Origin: Pseudomonas sp. FP2196
GTDB taxonomy: Bacteria; Pseudomonadota; Gammaproteobacteria; Pseudomonadales; Pseudomonadaceae
Direction: 5' to 3'
DNA: 64,000 nucleotides
NCBI RefSeq assembly: GCF_030687715.1
Contig: NZ_CP117445.1
Span: 2,600,501-2,664,500, forward strand
Of the stretch, positions 6,766-29,195 are shown piece by piece; within the stretch, counting starts at the first letter, position 1; each line of letters begins with the position of its first letter. Position numbers and translations under genes: made by a program. The notes beneath the pieces were generated by a model. It did no database searches. It worked only from the letters and a program-made list of their open reading frames with translations, and was not told where the DNA came from.

Positions 6766-8175
6766 TTACTGAATCGTCGCCTCCGCCGCCCGCCAACCGC
6801 CGCCCAGCGCGGTGTACAGATTCACCTCGGCGACCAGCTGCGCGAGCCGATCGGTAATCAATCCCTGCTGCGAACTGAACAGTGAACGCTGGGCATCGAG
6901 GAACACCAGACTGCTGTCGACGCCATTCTGATAACGGTGTTGCGCCAGGTTGTAATAGTCCTGGGTGGCTTGCACCAGATCGCGCTGCGCTTGCAATTGC
7001 TGCTGATAAGTCGTGCGCGCCGCCAGTCCGTCGGCGACTTCCTGAAATGCGGTTTGAATCGATTTTTCGTATTCGGCGACCGCTACGTCTTTCTGCAGCT
7101 TTGAATAATCCAGACTGGCGCGCAAACTCCCGGCATTGAAAATCGGCAGGCTGATCTGCGGCTGAAATGTCCACACGCCGGAACCGGCACCGAACAGACC
7201 CGCCAGGTCACGGCTGGACGTGCCGGCATTGGCAGTCAGGCTGACGCTGGGGAAAAACGCCGCCCGGGCTGCGCCGATGTTGGCGTTGGCCGCTTTGAGT
7301 TTGTACTCGGCCTGAAGAATGTCCGGCCGCCGTTGCAGCAGATCCGACGGTAGCCCCGCCGGCAGTTGTTGCACCAGCTCACTGGCCAGCGGCCGCGCGG
7401 GCAGGGACTCAGGCACCGGCGCGCCGACCAGCAGCGTGAGGCTGTTCAAGTCCTGCGCGACCTGACGCTGATAGCGAGCCAGATTGGCCCGTGAGGTGTC
7501 GACGCTGGTTTTCGCTTGCGCCTGCTCCAGTGCCGACGATTTACCCGCCTCACGGTTGCGCGTGGTCAGGCGCAGGCTCTGTTGATCGGCGGCGAGGGTT
7601 TCACGGGTCAGCGCCAGCAGTTCCTGATCGGCGCGCCAGGTCAGGTAGGCGTTGGCGACATTGGCCACCAGGCTCAACTGCACGCTGCGGCGAGCTTCTT
7701 CGGTCGACAGCCAAGTCTGCAAAGCCTGCTCGCTGAGGCTGCGCACGCGGCCGAAGAAGTCCAGTTCATAAGCGCTGATGCCGAGATTGACCGAATAGGT
7801 CGAATTGATCAGCGCTTTGCTTTGGGTCACGCTCGGTGGCATGCGCTGGCGCGATTCGCTGGCATTGGCCGACAACGCCGGCCACAGGTCGGCGCGCTGG
7901 ATGCGGTACTGCGCCTGGAAGGCTTCGACGTTGAGTGCGGCCACGCGCAAATCACGGTTGTTGACCAGCGCGCTCTCGATCAACTGTTGTAGGGCTGGAT
8001 CCTTGAACAGTGTGCGCCAGTCTTCATTGCCCGCAGTCTGGGTCGATGCCGCATAGGCCGCGCCTTGCGGATATTGCGCAGCACTCGGTGGCGCGGGCCG
8101 CTGAAAATCGGGAATCAGTGAACAGCCGCCCGCCAGCATTGCCAGGGACAGCAAGGAAATTCGCAGGGTGGACAT
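6766..8175 (-). CDS. Outer membrane efflux lipoprotein (NodT/OprM family) of the lipopeptide cluster
   Basis: A 469-residue TolC-fold lipoprotein. The lipobox LAGGC (Cys18) and the following SLIPDFQRP are typical of NodT/OprM proteins. Two OEP repeats are visible, with motifs such as [19 protein letters not shown] and [20 protein letters not shown]. It should form the outer-membrane channel for the MacAB pump encoded at 37559-40668, giving a complete tripartite exporter for the lipopeptide. It lies 72 nt downstream of the LuxR gene on the same strand, probably cotranscribed with it. Confidence 0.9.
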   Translation of the reverse strand: MSTLRISLLSLAMLAGGCSLIPDFQRPAPPSAAQYPQGAAYAASTQTAGNEDWRTLFKDPALQQLIESALVNNRDLRVAALNVEAFQAQYRIQRADLWPALSANASESRQRMPPSVTQSKALINSTYSVNLGISAYELDFFGRVRSLSEQALQTWLSTEEARRSVQLSLVANVANAYLTWRADQELLALTRETLAADQQSLRLTTRNREAGKSSALEQAQAKTSVDTSRANLARYQRQVAQDLNSLTLLVGAPVPESLPARPLASELVQQLPAGLPSDLLQRRPDILQAEYKLKAANANIGAARAAFFPSVSLTANAGTSSRDLAGLFGAGSGVWTFQPQISLPIFNAGSLRASLDYSKLQKDVAVAEYEKSIQTAFQEVADGLAARTTYQQQLQAQRDLVQATQDYYNLAQHRYQNGVDSSLVFLDAQRSLFSSQQGLITDRLAQLVAEVNLYTALGGGWRAAEATIQ

Positions 8176-8247
8176 CGAACAGCCTCATGCACGGAAGACG
8201 GCGGGCACGTCTTGTGTCGGTGCCCGTTTTTCAGTAGAACTGCCCGA

Positions 8248-9042
8248 TCAGGCCCCAGCCATCCATTTGGCCAGACCATGCCGGCCACTGACCCCAAGCT
8301 TGGCCGTGGCGCGCTTGAGGTACGTCTCGATCGAACTGTTCTTGACCCGCAGCCTTTCGGCCATTTGCGGCACTGTGCCGCCGGTCAGCAAGCCCAGGCA
8401 GACTTCTTTCTCGCGCGCTGACAAGGCGATGCCGCTCAATGCCAATCGTTCATCGAACACTCGCGCAAGCGGTGCCTGATCCAGATCAGCCAAAGGCAGG
8501 CGCGGTTGTTTGGCCAGCGTTTGCCGGCTGATCTGCGCATGGCGTTCGATCAGCGGCAGCAGGGTGTCGGACAGACTCTTGAGAAAAGACAGTTCCGGCA
8601 GGGAAAACACGCGCTGGGTATGCGGGCGGTAGAACGAAATGACACAGCGACGGTTAGAGCTGCGCGACACCAGATTGCATTGATGGACGCTGTGCTGCGG
8701 ATGTCGGGATAGAAGCGAGGCTTTCAGTTGAATCAACAGCGAGTCGTTCATCTCGATCATTTTCTGCAACAGCGGATGATCGTCCGGGCGCACCAGCGGA
8801 TCGGCCGCAGGAAAAGTCTGCGGTAGACCGGCACTGCCCAGCGGCTTGATCTCGACCACGCTGGCTTGACGCTCGTCCAGTGTCCACTCGCTCAGATCGA
8901 CCCGGTTGACCGGCACCAGCGTGTCGACCAACTGGAACATGTTTGCGGCGAAGTGATCATCGCCGGTGCTGGCAATCAGCTCGCCCAGTTGCCAGTAGAA
9001 ATGCGGGTTTTCCATATTGCGAATACTGCCGGTCAGATTCAT
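8248..9042 (-). CDS. LuxR-family transcriptional regulator of lipopeptide synthesis (upstream copy)
   Basis: A 264-residue regulator with a C-terminal LuxR-type helix-turn-helix (LSAREKEVCLGLLTGGTVPQMAERLRVKNSSIETYLKRA, about residues 200-245). The N-terminal half has no recognisable autoinducer-binding or receiver domain. LuxR proteins of this size flank viscosin, massetolide and similar clusters and are needed for NRPS expression. It is divergent from the first NRPS gene, sharing the 475-bp intergenic region. The ATG at 9042 is followed by a second possible start (MENPHFYW) at 9015; neither has a clear ribosome site. Confidence 0.88.
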   Translation of the reverse strand: MNLTGSIRNMENPHFYWQLGELIASTGDDHFAANMFQLVDTLVPVNRVDLSEWTLDERQASVVEIKPLGSAGLPQTFPAADPLVRPDDHPLLQKMIEMNDSLLIQLKASLLSRHPQHSVHQCNLVSRSSNRRCVISFYRPHTQRVFSLPELSFLKSLSDTLLPLIERHAQISRQTLAKQPRLPLADLDQAPLARVFDERLALSGIALSAREKEVCLGLLTGGTVPQMAERLRVKNSSIETYLKRATAKLGVSGRHGLAKWMAGA

Positions 9043-9517
9043 ATCCTTGTCATCCCTGGTACAGAACCATCACTGAATCGTCTGCCGTCGTAAAAGCCGC
9101 CACGCAGTCATTTCTCCTTGAACATGATCTGGGGCAGGATTTAAGCCTATACATTTGTCCTACGTCTGTAGGGGAAAACAGGGACACAAAGTGCCACTAT
9201 TTCTGAATGTTGGCGCCGGGGTTCTGACAGGGCTGATGACACAACAGTTGTCGCGAGTGACTGCCCAGTCACGCCAAAGACCCTGAAAACGGGGCGGTCG
9301 TGATTTCCGGTCGGCAGCATCTGAGTAAAAGGCGGTATTGGCATGTAGTTCTTTTCCTACATGCTTTTCAGTATTTCCTCTCCGCATTTCTAGACAATAC
9401 CTGCGTGATTCGCCTCAAAAGAGGCTGTCAGGCGTGCGCGGGCGGGGTGGTTGTCCGGGTTTCAGGTGTCATGTCGGTGGGGAGGCCGATGCTTGAATAC
9501 GCGGCAAATTACATGAG
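9043..9517. promoter_or_regulatory. Divergent promoter region of luxR and the first NRPS gene
   Basis: A 475-bp AT-richer region. Visible structures are CCTAC-GTCT-GTAGG at 9159-9172 and GCATGTAG (9341-9348) paired with CTACATGC (9357-9364) over an eight-base loop. Both have a CCTAC/GTAGG core and could be regulator sites. No convincing sigma-70 boxes could be fixed by eye. Confidence 0.5.
9341..9364. promoter_or_regulatory. Inverted repeat upstream of the first NRPS gene
   Basis: Perfect 8-bp arms GCATGTAG and CTACATGC separated by eight bases, about 155 bp before the NRPS start. It is a candidate operator for the flanking LuxR-type regulators; it is followed by TTTT, so a leader hairpin is an alternative. 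Confidence 0.4.
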
Positions 9518-12500
9518 ATGGACCTTATGCAGCCTACTTCTGCCAATGCGGCGGACGATCTGTCCGCGCCTGTCGAGACGTTCCCCCTGACCGCCGCCCA
9601 ACGGGATATCTGGCTTGATCAACTGAGCCAAGGTGATTCACCGCTGTACAACATTGGTGGTTATGTCGAGCTGACCGGTCCGCTGGATGCCGGCTTGATG
9701 CGCGCGGCGCTTGAGTCTCTGGTTGCCCGTCACGATGCTTTGCGAACCGTCCTGGTGTTGGCCGCCGGTGCTGACGGTTTGCCGTTGCAACGGTTCGCCA
9801 GGACACTGCCGGTGTCGATGCCGGTTTTTGATTTTTCCGCTCACCCCGAGCCGCAATCGGCGGCGCAGGTTCTGATCCAGCAGGTGATGGAACAGACCTA
9901 CCCGCTCGATGGCCAGCCGCTTTTCCGTTTCTCTCTGATCCGCCTGGGCGATGACCATCACTGGCTCGTCACCCAAGCTCATCATCTGATCCTGGATGGC
10001 TGGGGATTTGGTCAGATGCTCAAGGCTCTTGGAGAGATTTACAGTGCGTTGATCCATGGGCAGCAACCGCTGAAGCCGGCGCCATCCTATGCCGAGTTCA
10101 TTCACGACGACGTGCGCTATCAGCACTCGACCCGCCATGCGCTTGACCGTGCCTACTGGCTCGACAAGTACCGGACAGTCCCGGAACCGCTGCTAGTGCC
10201 ACGTTATCGCGAGCGTTTTGCCAAACGAGCAGCGGCGACCCTGACACACGTTCAAGCCTTTCCTTCGCTGCTGCACGAACGCATGAAACACACGGCGCGA
10301 CAGTCAGGCGCCTCGGCCTTCCATGTGTTGCTGGCAGCACTGCACGTCTATTTCAGCCGCACCATGCAGCGTGATGAATGGGTTGTCGGGCTGCCGATTC
10401 TCAACCGTTCCGGTGCCCGATTCAAAGCGACGCTCGGGTTATTTACCCAGGTCAGTGCCGTGTGTCTGTGCTTTGGCCGGGAGCAGTCGTTCGCTCAATT
10501 GGTCCGGGCCATTGGTGATGAACTGAAACAGGATTTGCGCCACCAGCGTTTCGCCCTGAGCGAGATGAATCGCGCACTTGGCCTGATGCGCGAAGAGCGT
10601 TCGCAGCTTTTTGAAGTGTCGGTGTCCTACGAACAGGATGATCATGATTACCGCTATGGCGCGGCGTTGGGGCATACGGTCAAGGTTTCCAATCGCCACG
10701 AGGCCACACCGTTGGCGATTCACCTGCGCAGCAACCGTCACAACGACAAAGTGTGGCTGCATCTGGTCTACAACGAGGCATTTTTCGAGACCGATGAGAT
10801 CGAGGCGCTGGCGGCACGGTTACTGTCGATTCTGGAGCAAGGGCTGGAGTGTCCGGAGCTTTCAGTGAGCGATTTTTGCCTGAGTACTGAATCCGAATCG
10901 ATGCTGCTGCAGCAATGGAACGACACGCGACTGGAGTGTCCGCAAGGCCAAACGATTCATCAGCGTTTCGAAGCGCAAGCGGCTGAGCGACCGGACGCAA
11001 TTGCTGCGCTTTATCAGGGTCAATCGCTGACGTTTGCTGAACTCAATGGCCGGGCCAACATCCTGGCTCATCGCTTGATTGATCTCGGCGTGCGCCCGGA
11101 TCAGCGCGTGGCGATTGTTGCTTATCGCGGGCTGGACACTTTGGTCGGTTTGCTGGCAATCCTCAAGAGCGGGGCAGGTTACGTACCGATTGATCCGCAG
11201 CATCCTGCCGAGCGTTTGAGTTATCTGCTTGCCGACAGCGCACCGATCGCCGTATTGACCCAGAGTGTTCTGCGCGATCGGCTGCCGGTGCTGGACGTGC
11301 CGGTTCTTGAGCTCGATCTGGAGGGCGGGTCGGCGACTGTTTCTAACCCCGAAGTGCCGGAATTGACCACGGTAAATCTCGCCTATGTGATTTACACCTC
11401 CGGCTCCACTGGTCTGCCAAAAGGCGTTATGGTCGAGCACCGCACGCTGAGCAATCTGGTGGATTGGCACTGTGATGCCTTTGATCTGCGTGCCGGCCAC
11501 CACACCTCAAGCCTCGCCGGGTTCGGTTTCGACGCCATGGCCTGGGAGGTCTGGCCGGCGCTGTGTGCCGGCGCGACGTTGCATCTGGCGCCCAGCCACG
11601 ACGGCAGTGAAGACATTGATGCCTTGCTCGCCTGGTGGCGCGCACAGCCGTTGGACGTGAGTTTCCTGCCGACACCCATTGCTGAATATGTTTTCAGCCG
11701 CGAACTTGATCACCCGACACTGCGCACTTTGCTGATCGGCGGTGATCGCCTGCGTCAGTTCAATCGACAGCAATCCTTCGCAGTGATCAACAACTACGGG
11801 CCGACCGAAGCCACGGTGGTTGCGACCTCAGGCCGGATCGAGTCCGGACAGGCGCTGCATATCGGCAGGCCGGTGAGTAATACGACGTTGTACGTGCTCG
11901 ACGAGCAACAACGTCCGTTGCCGATTGGCATTGCCGGCGAGTTGTACGTCGGCGGCGCCGGTGTCGCCCGGGGCTACTTGAACCGCCCGGAACTGACCGC
12001 TGAGCGCTTTGTGCATGATCCATTCAGTGCCGAGCCGGACGCGCGCATGTACCGCACTGGCGACCTCGTCCGCTGGTGTACCGACGGCAATCTTGAATAC
12101 CTGGGGCGCAACGACGATCAGGTGAAAATCCGGGGCGTGCGAATCGAGCCGGGCGAAATCGAAACAGCACTCGGCAGTCACGAAGCGGTGCGCGAAGCCG
12201 TGGTGCTGGTGCGCGACGGGCAACTGCTGGCGTGGTTTACCGAGCGTCAGCCGCTGGATATCAACCAGTTGCACGCGCACCTGAAAACCCGCCTGACCAG
12301 CGCCATGCTGCCGAGCGCCTATGTGCGCCTGACCGCGTTGCCGCTGACTGCCAACGGCAAGCTCGACCGCAAAGCCTTGCCGGCGCCAGGGCCGGAGGCG
12401 TTGATTCGCCGCGAATATGAAGCCCCGCAAGGCGCTGTGGAAACTGCGCTGGCGCAGATCTGGGTCGAACTGCTGCACGTCGAGCGCGTAGGACGCCACG

Positions 12501-15500
12501 ATCATTTCTTCGAACTGGGCGGGCATTCGTTGATGGCCGTGATCCTGATCGAACGCATGCGCCAGCTCGATCTGAGCAGCGACGTCCGGGTGCTGTTCAG
12601 TCAGCCGACATTGGCAGCGCTGGCGGCTTCGGTGGGGTCGGGGCGTGAGGTCGAGGTGCCGCAAAACCGTATCGCCGCGGATTGCATCCACCTCACGCCG
12701 GACATGCTGCCGCTGGTGCAACTGGATCAGCCGACCATCGAGCGCATTGTCGCCACAGTGCCGGGCGGCGCGGCCAACGTGCAGGACATCTATCCGCTGG
12801 CGCCATTACAGGAAGGCATTCTCTACCACCACATCACTGCCGCGCAGGGTGATCCGTACCTGCTGCAATCGCGGCTGGCATTCGACAGTGTCGAGCGGGT
12901 CGAATCCTTCGCCGAGGCGTTGCGTCAGGTCATGGCCCGTCACGATATTCTGCGCACCGCAGTGGTCTGGGAAGGGTTGACCACGCCAGTGCAAGTGGTG
13001 TGGCGCGAGGCGATTCTGCCAGTGGAAGAAGTTGTTCTTGATCCCGCTCAAGGCGCGATCATCGATCAATTGCATGAGCGCTTCGACGCCCGCCGTTATC
13101 GCCTCGATGTCGGCCAGGCACCGCTGATTCGTCTGGTGTATGCCCGTGATCCGGCCCTCGGCAGGGTAGTCGGCATCTTGCTGTTCCATCACTTGGCGAT
13201 GGATCACGTTGCGCTTGAGGTGATGCGCGGCGAAATGCAGGCCAGCCTGTCCGGGCAGGTCGAGCCGCTGGCGCCGCCGGTGCCGTATCGCAACTATGTA
13301 GCGCAGGCGCGTCTGGGCGTCAGCGAGCAGGAGCACGAGGCGTTCTTTCGCGAGATGCTCGGCGATGTCGACGAGCCTACTTTGCCGTTCGGCCTGCAAG
13401 AGGTGCAAGGTGACGGTCGCGGCATCGAAGAAGCACATCTGGCGTTGCCTGCCGATCTGTATCAGCGCTTGCGCAGTCAGGCGCGGCAATCGGGCATCAG
13501 TGTGGCAAGCCTGATTCACCTGGCATGGGCCAGGGTGTTGGCGGTGACGTCCGGCCAGCAACGTGTGGTGTTCGGCACCATTTTCATGGGACGGATGCAA
13601 GGCGGCGAAGGGGCCGACAGGGCGTTGGGGGTGTTCATTAACACCTTGCCACTGCGTATCGATATGGATGGCGACGTACTCGCCGCTGTCCGGTCTACTC
13701 ATGAGCGGCTGACTGCATTACTCGGGCACGAACACGCCTCGCTGGCACTGGCGCAGCGTTGCAGTGGCGTCGCGGCGCCGTCACCCCTGTTCAGCGCCTT
13801 GCTCAACTATCGACACACGGCATCGGCAGAACTGCTGGAACCTGCCGGTGACGGCTGGCAAGGCATCGAGACCCTGGCCAATGAGGAACGCACCAATTAC
13901 CCGCTGACCCTGAGCGTGGATGATCTGGGCAATGGCTTGCAACTCACCGCCAAGACTGTGGTGGGTATTGGCGCGCAACGAATCTGCGGTTACATGCAGG
14001 CGGCATTGAGCGGGTTGGTGCAGGCGCTGGAACAGTCGCCGCAACAGCCGTTGAACCGTTTGCCGGTTTTGCCGGCAGGGGAGTTGGAGTCGTTGCTTGT
14101 CGAGTTCAACGCCACCGAGGTCGATTGGCCGATCGAGCAGCCGATCCAGGCATTGTTCGAACAGCAAGTCTGGCGTCAACCAGACGCTGTCGCCTTGCAG
14201 GCCGGTGAGCACCGTCTGAGCTACCGCGAGCTCAATGCGCGAGCCAATCGGCTGGCGCATCATCTGCGCAAACTCGGGGTTACGCCGGACGCACGCGTGG
14301 CGATCTGCGTTGAACGTGGACTTGATCTGGTGATCGGTTTGCTCGGGATCCTGAAAGCCGGTGGCGCTTATGTGCCGCTCGACCCCGACTATCCTCTGGA
14401 ACGCCTGAACTTCATGCTGCAGGACAGCGCGCCGGTCGCGGTATTGATGCATACCGCTACGCACAATCTGTTCGCGGATCCCGACCTGAAGGTGATCGAT
14501 CTCGACCATTGCACTTGGAACAACGAGCCCGAAAGCAATCCGCAAGTCCCCGGCCTGAGTGCTTCGAACCTGGCTTACATGATCTACACCTCGGGCTCCA
14601 CCGGTACGCCGAAAGGGGTGATGCTGGAGCACCGTGGCTTGTGCAATCTGGTGCATTGGGGCTCGCAGATCTGCCCGCCGACGGCGGCGGGGGCACTGCT
14701 GCAAAAAGCGCCGTTCAGTTTCGATGGTTCGGTGTGGGAGTTTTTCTGGCCGCTGACCGCAGGCGTGCGGCTGGTGTTGGCACGTCCTGACGGTCATCGT
14801 GATCCCGCCTATCTGACGCAAGAAATCCGGGCCCGGCAGATCAGCGTGGTGAAGTTCGTACCCGCACTGCTGCAACAGTTTCTGGAGCAGGACGATGTCG
14901 GGCAGTGCACCAGTCTCACGGACATATTCTGCGGCGGTGGCGAGTTCACCGCCGCGCTGGCCCAAAGGGCGCGCCAGCGTCTGCCCTGGGTGCGCTTGCA
15001 TAACGTCTACGGTCCGACAGAGGCCACGGTCGACAGTACGGCGTATACGCTGGAGCCTCTTATGCCGGTACCGCTAACCGAACTGCCAATCGGCAAAGCC
15101 ATCGGCAATACCCGGCTATACGTTCTCGATGCTCACGATCAACCGGTGCCGCTCGGCGTCAGCGGGCAGTTGCACATCGGCGGCGTCGGAGTCGCGCGGG
15201 GTTATCGGGGATTGCCAACATTGCAGGCCGAACGTTTTATCGACAGTCCGTTTGTGGCCGGTGACCGGCTGTACCGCACAGGTGATCTGGTGCGTTACGC
15301 CGCTGACGGCAATTTGCAATTCCTGGGACGCAACGACTTCCAGGTCAAGCTGCGTGGCCTGCGCCTTGAGCTGGGTGAAATCGAAGCGCGACTGATCGGG
15401 CATCCGGCGGTACGCGAAGCGGTGGTGCTGGTCCGTGATGAGCATCTGATCGCTTATTACACATTGCGTGCCGGCATTACCGCGCCGGGCCTCGAAGCCT

Positions 15501-15937
15501 TGCGTGCGTATGTACTGGAGTGCTTGCCGGAGTACATGGTGCCGGGGGCTTTTGTGTTGCTCGACGTGTTGCCGCTGACACCTAACGGCAAGATCGACCG
15601 CAAGGCCTTGTCCGAGGCTGAGGTGGAGGCGGTGCTCAACCGACCTTACGAAGCGCCCGAAGGTGAAGTTGAAAATACCGTCGCGCAAATCTGGGCGCTG
15701 GTGCTCAACGTCAATCAGATCGGTCGTCACGACAACTTCTTCGAGCTGGGCGGGCACTCCTTGCTGGCGGTGAGTCTGGTAGCGCGTATGCGTCAGGCCG
15801 GGCTGCATGTCGATGCGCGGACGCTATTCAGTCAGCCGACATTGGCAGCGTTGGCAGCGCAGACCACTCGGCAGGCGAAACAGGTGGAAGTCGCCCAGAC
15901 CACCATCCCGAACCTCACCCGCAAACGCCGGCTCTGA
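9518..15937 (+). CDS. Lipopeptide NRPS 1: Cstart-A(Leu)-T-C-A(Glx)-T
   Basis: A 2139-residue two-module synthetase. A starter condensation domain (HHLILDG at 155-161) should acylate the first residue with a 3-hydroxy fatty acid. A1 (about 470-960) reads DAWFLGNVV, the Pseudomonas Leu code. T1 carries its phosphopantetheine Ser at 1004 (LGGHS). C2 has HHITAAQGD near its start and HHLAMDH at 1224-1230, marks of a dual epimerisation/condensation domain. A2 reads DGWKFGVVD; Lys278 and Asp331 suggest Glu or Gln, with Asp possible. T2 Ser is 2081. There is no thioesterase, so the chain passes to the next protein. An ATG at 9527, with GAGATGGA upstream, is an equally good start. Confidence 0.93.
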   Translation: MDLMQPTSANAADDLSAPVETFPLTAAQRDIWLDQLSQGDSPLYNIGGYVELTGPLDAGLMRAALESLVARHDALRTVLVLAAGADGLPLQRFARTLPVSMPVFDFSAHPEPQSAAQVLIQQVMEQTYPLDGQPLFRFSLIRLGDDHHWLVTQAHHLILDGWGFGQMLKALGEIYSALIHGQQPLKPAPSYAEFIHDDVRYQHSTRHALDRAYWLDKYRTVPEPLLVPRYRERFAKRAAATLTHVQAFPSLLHERMKHTARQSGASAFHVLLAALHVYFSRTMQRDEWVVGLPILNRSGARFKATLGLFTQVSAVCLCFGREQSFAQLVRAIGDELKQDLRHQRFALSEMNRALGLMREERSQLFEVSVSYEQDDHDYRYGAALGHTVKVSNRHEATPLAIHLRSNRHNDKVWLHLVYNEAFFETDEIEALAARLLSILEQGLECPELSVSDFCLSTESESMLLQQWNDTRLECPQGQTIHQRFEAQAAERPDAIAALYQGQSLTFAELNGRANILAHRLIDLGVRPDQRVAIVAYRGLDTLVGLLAILKSGAGYVPIDPQHPAERLSYLLADSAPIAVLTQSVLRDRLPVLDVPVLELDLEGGSATVSNPEVPELTTVNLAYVIYTSGSTGLPKGVMVEHRTLSNLVDWHCDAFDLRAGHHTSSLAGFGFDAMAWEVWPALCAGATLHLAPSHDGSEDIDALLAWWRAQPLDVSFLPTPIAEYVFSRELDHPTLRTLLIGGDRLRQFNRQQSFAVINNYGPTEATVVATSGRIESGQALHIGRPVSNTTLYVLDEQQRPLPIGIAGELYVGGAGVARGYLNRPELTAERFVHDPFSAEPDARMYRTGDLVRWCTDGNLEYLGRNDDQVKIRGVRIEPGEIETALGSHEAVREAVVLVRDGQLLAWFTERQPLDINQLHAHLKTRLTSAMLPSAYVRLTALPLTANGKLDRKALPAPGPEALIRREYEAPQGAVETALAQIWVELLHVERVGRHDHFFELGGHSLMAVILIERMRQLDLSSDVRVLFSQPTLAALAASVGSGREVEVPQNRIAADCIHLTPDMLPLVQLDQPTIERIVATVPGGAANVQDIYPLAPLQEGILYHHITAAQGDPYLLQSRLAFDSVERVESFAEALRQVMARHDILRTAVVWEGLTTPVQVVWREAILPVEEVVLDPAQGAIIDQLHERFDARRYRLDVGQAPLIRLVYARDPALGRVVGILLFHHLAMDHVALEVMRGEMQASLSGQVEPLAPPVPYRNYVAQARLGVSEQEHEAFFREMLGDVDEPTLPFGLQEVQGDGRGIEEAHLALPADLYQRLRSQARQSGISVASLIHLAWARVLAVTSGQQRVVFGTIFMGRMQGGEGADRALGVFINTLPLRIDMDGDVLAAVRSTHERLTALLGHEHASLALAQRCSGVAAPSPLFSALLNYRHTASAELLEPAGDGWQGIETLANEERTNYPLTLSVDDLGNGLQLTAKTVVGIGAQRICGYMQAALSGLVQALEQSPQQPLNRLPVLPAGELESLLVEFNATEVDWPIEQPIQALFEQQVWRQPDAVALQAGEHRLSYRELNARANRLAHHLRKLGVTPDARVAICVERGLDLVIGLLGILKAGGAYVPLDPDYPLERLNFMLQDSAPVAVLMHTATHNLFADPDLKVIDLDHCTWNNEPESNPQVPGLSASNLAYMIYTSGSTGTPKGVMLEHRGLCNLVHWGSQICPPTAAGALLQKAPFSFDGSVWEFFWPLTAGVRLVLARPDGHRDPAYLTQEIRARQISVVKFVPALLQQFLEQDDVGQCTSLTDIFCGGGEFTAALAQRARQRLPWVRLHNVYGPTEATVDSTAYTLEPLMPVPLTELPIGKAIGNTRLYVLDAHDQPVPLGVSGQLHIGGVGVARGYRGLPTLQAERFIDSPFVAGDRLYRTGDLVRYAADGNLQFLGRNDFQVKLRGLRLELGEIEARLIGHPAVREAVVLVRDEHLIAYYTLRAGITAPGLEALRAYVLECLPEYMVPGAFVLLDVLPLTPNGKIDRKALSEAEVEAVLNRPYEAPEGEVENTVAQIWALVLNVNQIGRHDNFFELGGHSLLAVSLVARMRQAGLHVDARTLFSQPTLAALAAQTTRQAKQVEVAQTTIPNLTRKRRL

Positions 15938-15960
15938 CAGAGGGTTCTCACCCCCCCCAC

Positions 15961-16057
15961 TGTAGGAGCTGCCGCAGGCTGCGATCCTTTGACTTTGACT
16001 TTGACTTTGACTTTAAAAAGCAAGATCAAAAGATCGCAGCCTTCGGCAGCTCCTACA
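15961..16057. repeat. REP-like palindrome with (GACTTT)4 between NRPS 1 and NRPS 2
   Basis: A 26-base arm at 15961-15986 is matched by an inverted arm at 16032-16057 with one or two mismatches. The loop side contains four perfect tandem GACTTT hexamers (15991-16014). A related palindrome occurs at 40687-40771. It lies in the 280-bp gap between the first and second synthetase genes and would form a long hairpin in a joint transcript. Confidence 0.88.
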
Positions 16058-16217
16058 CAGGAAATCAAAGCGTCGCGGCCCTTGGGGAGTGCGGCTTGTC
16101 CCCGCTTCCCATGTCAGACACCCAAGCCCCGATGTTTTAGTTTTTCCAGGCTGCGCGCCGCTTGCACGGACTGGCTTCTGCGCGCTCCTTTTTCCCGTAT
16201 TTACAGCAGGTTACTCC

Positions 16218-29191
<12,974 letters not shown>

Positions 29192-29195
<4 letters not shown>

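Noticed and set aside
8248..9042. Acyl-homoserine-lactone quorum sensing through the LuxR-type regulators
   Set aside because: Neither regulator has an autoinducer-binding domain, and no luxI-type gene is present.
13781..15001. Minus-strand reading frame of about 400 codons inside NRPS 1
   Set aside because: Antisense shadow of conserved A and C domains; no homology or ribosome site.
15991..16014. Tandem GACTTT repeats as a possible CRISPR or minisatellite gene feature
   Set aside because: Units are six bases with no spacers; they lie within a REP-like palindrome.
16089..16217. GTG start of NRPS 2 at 16089
   Set aside because: The extra 43 residues come from the flank of the palindromic repeat, while the docking-domain sequence starts at the ATG at 16218.
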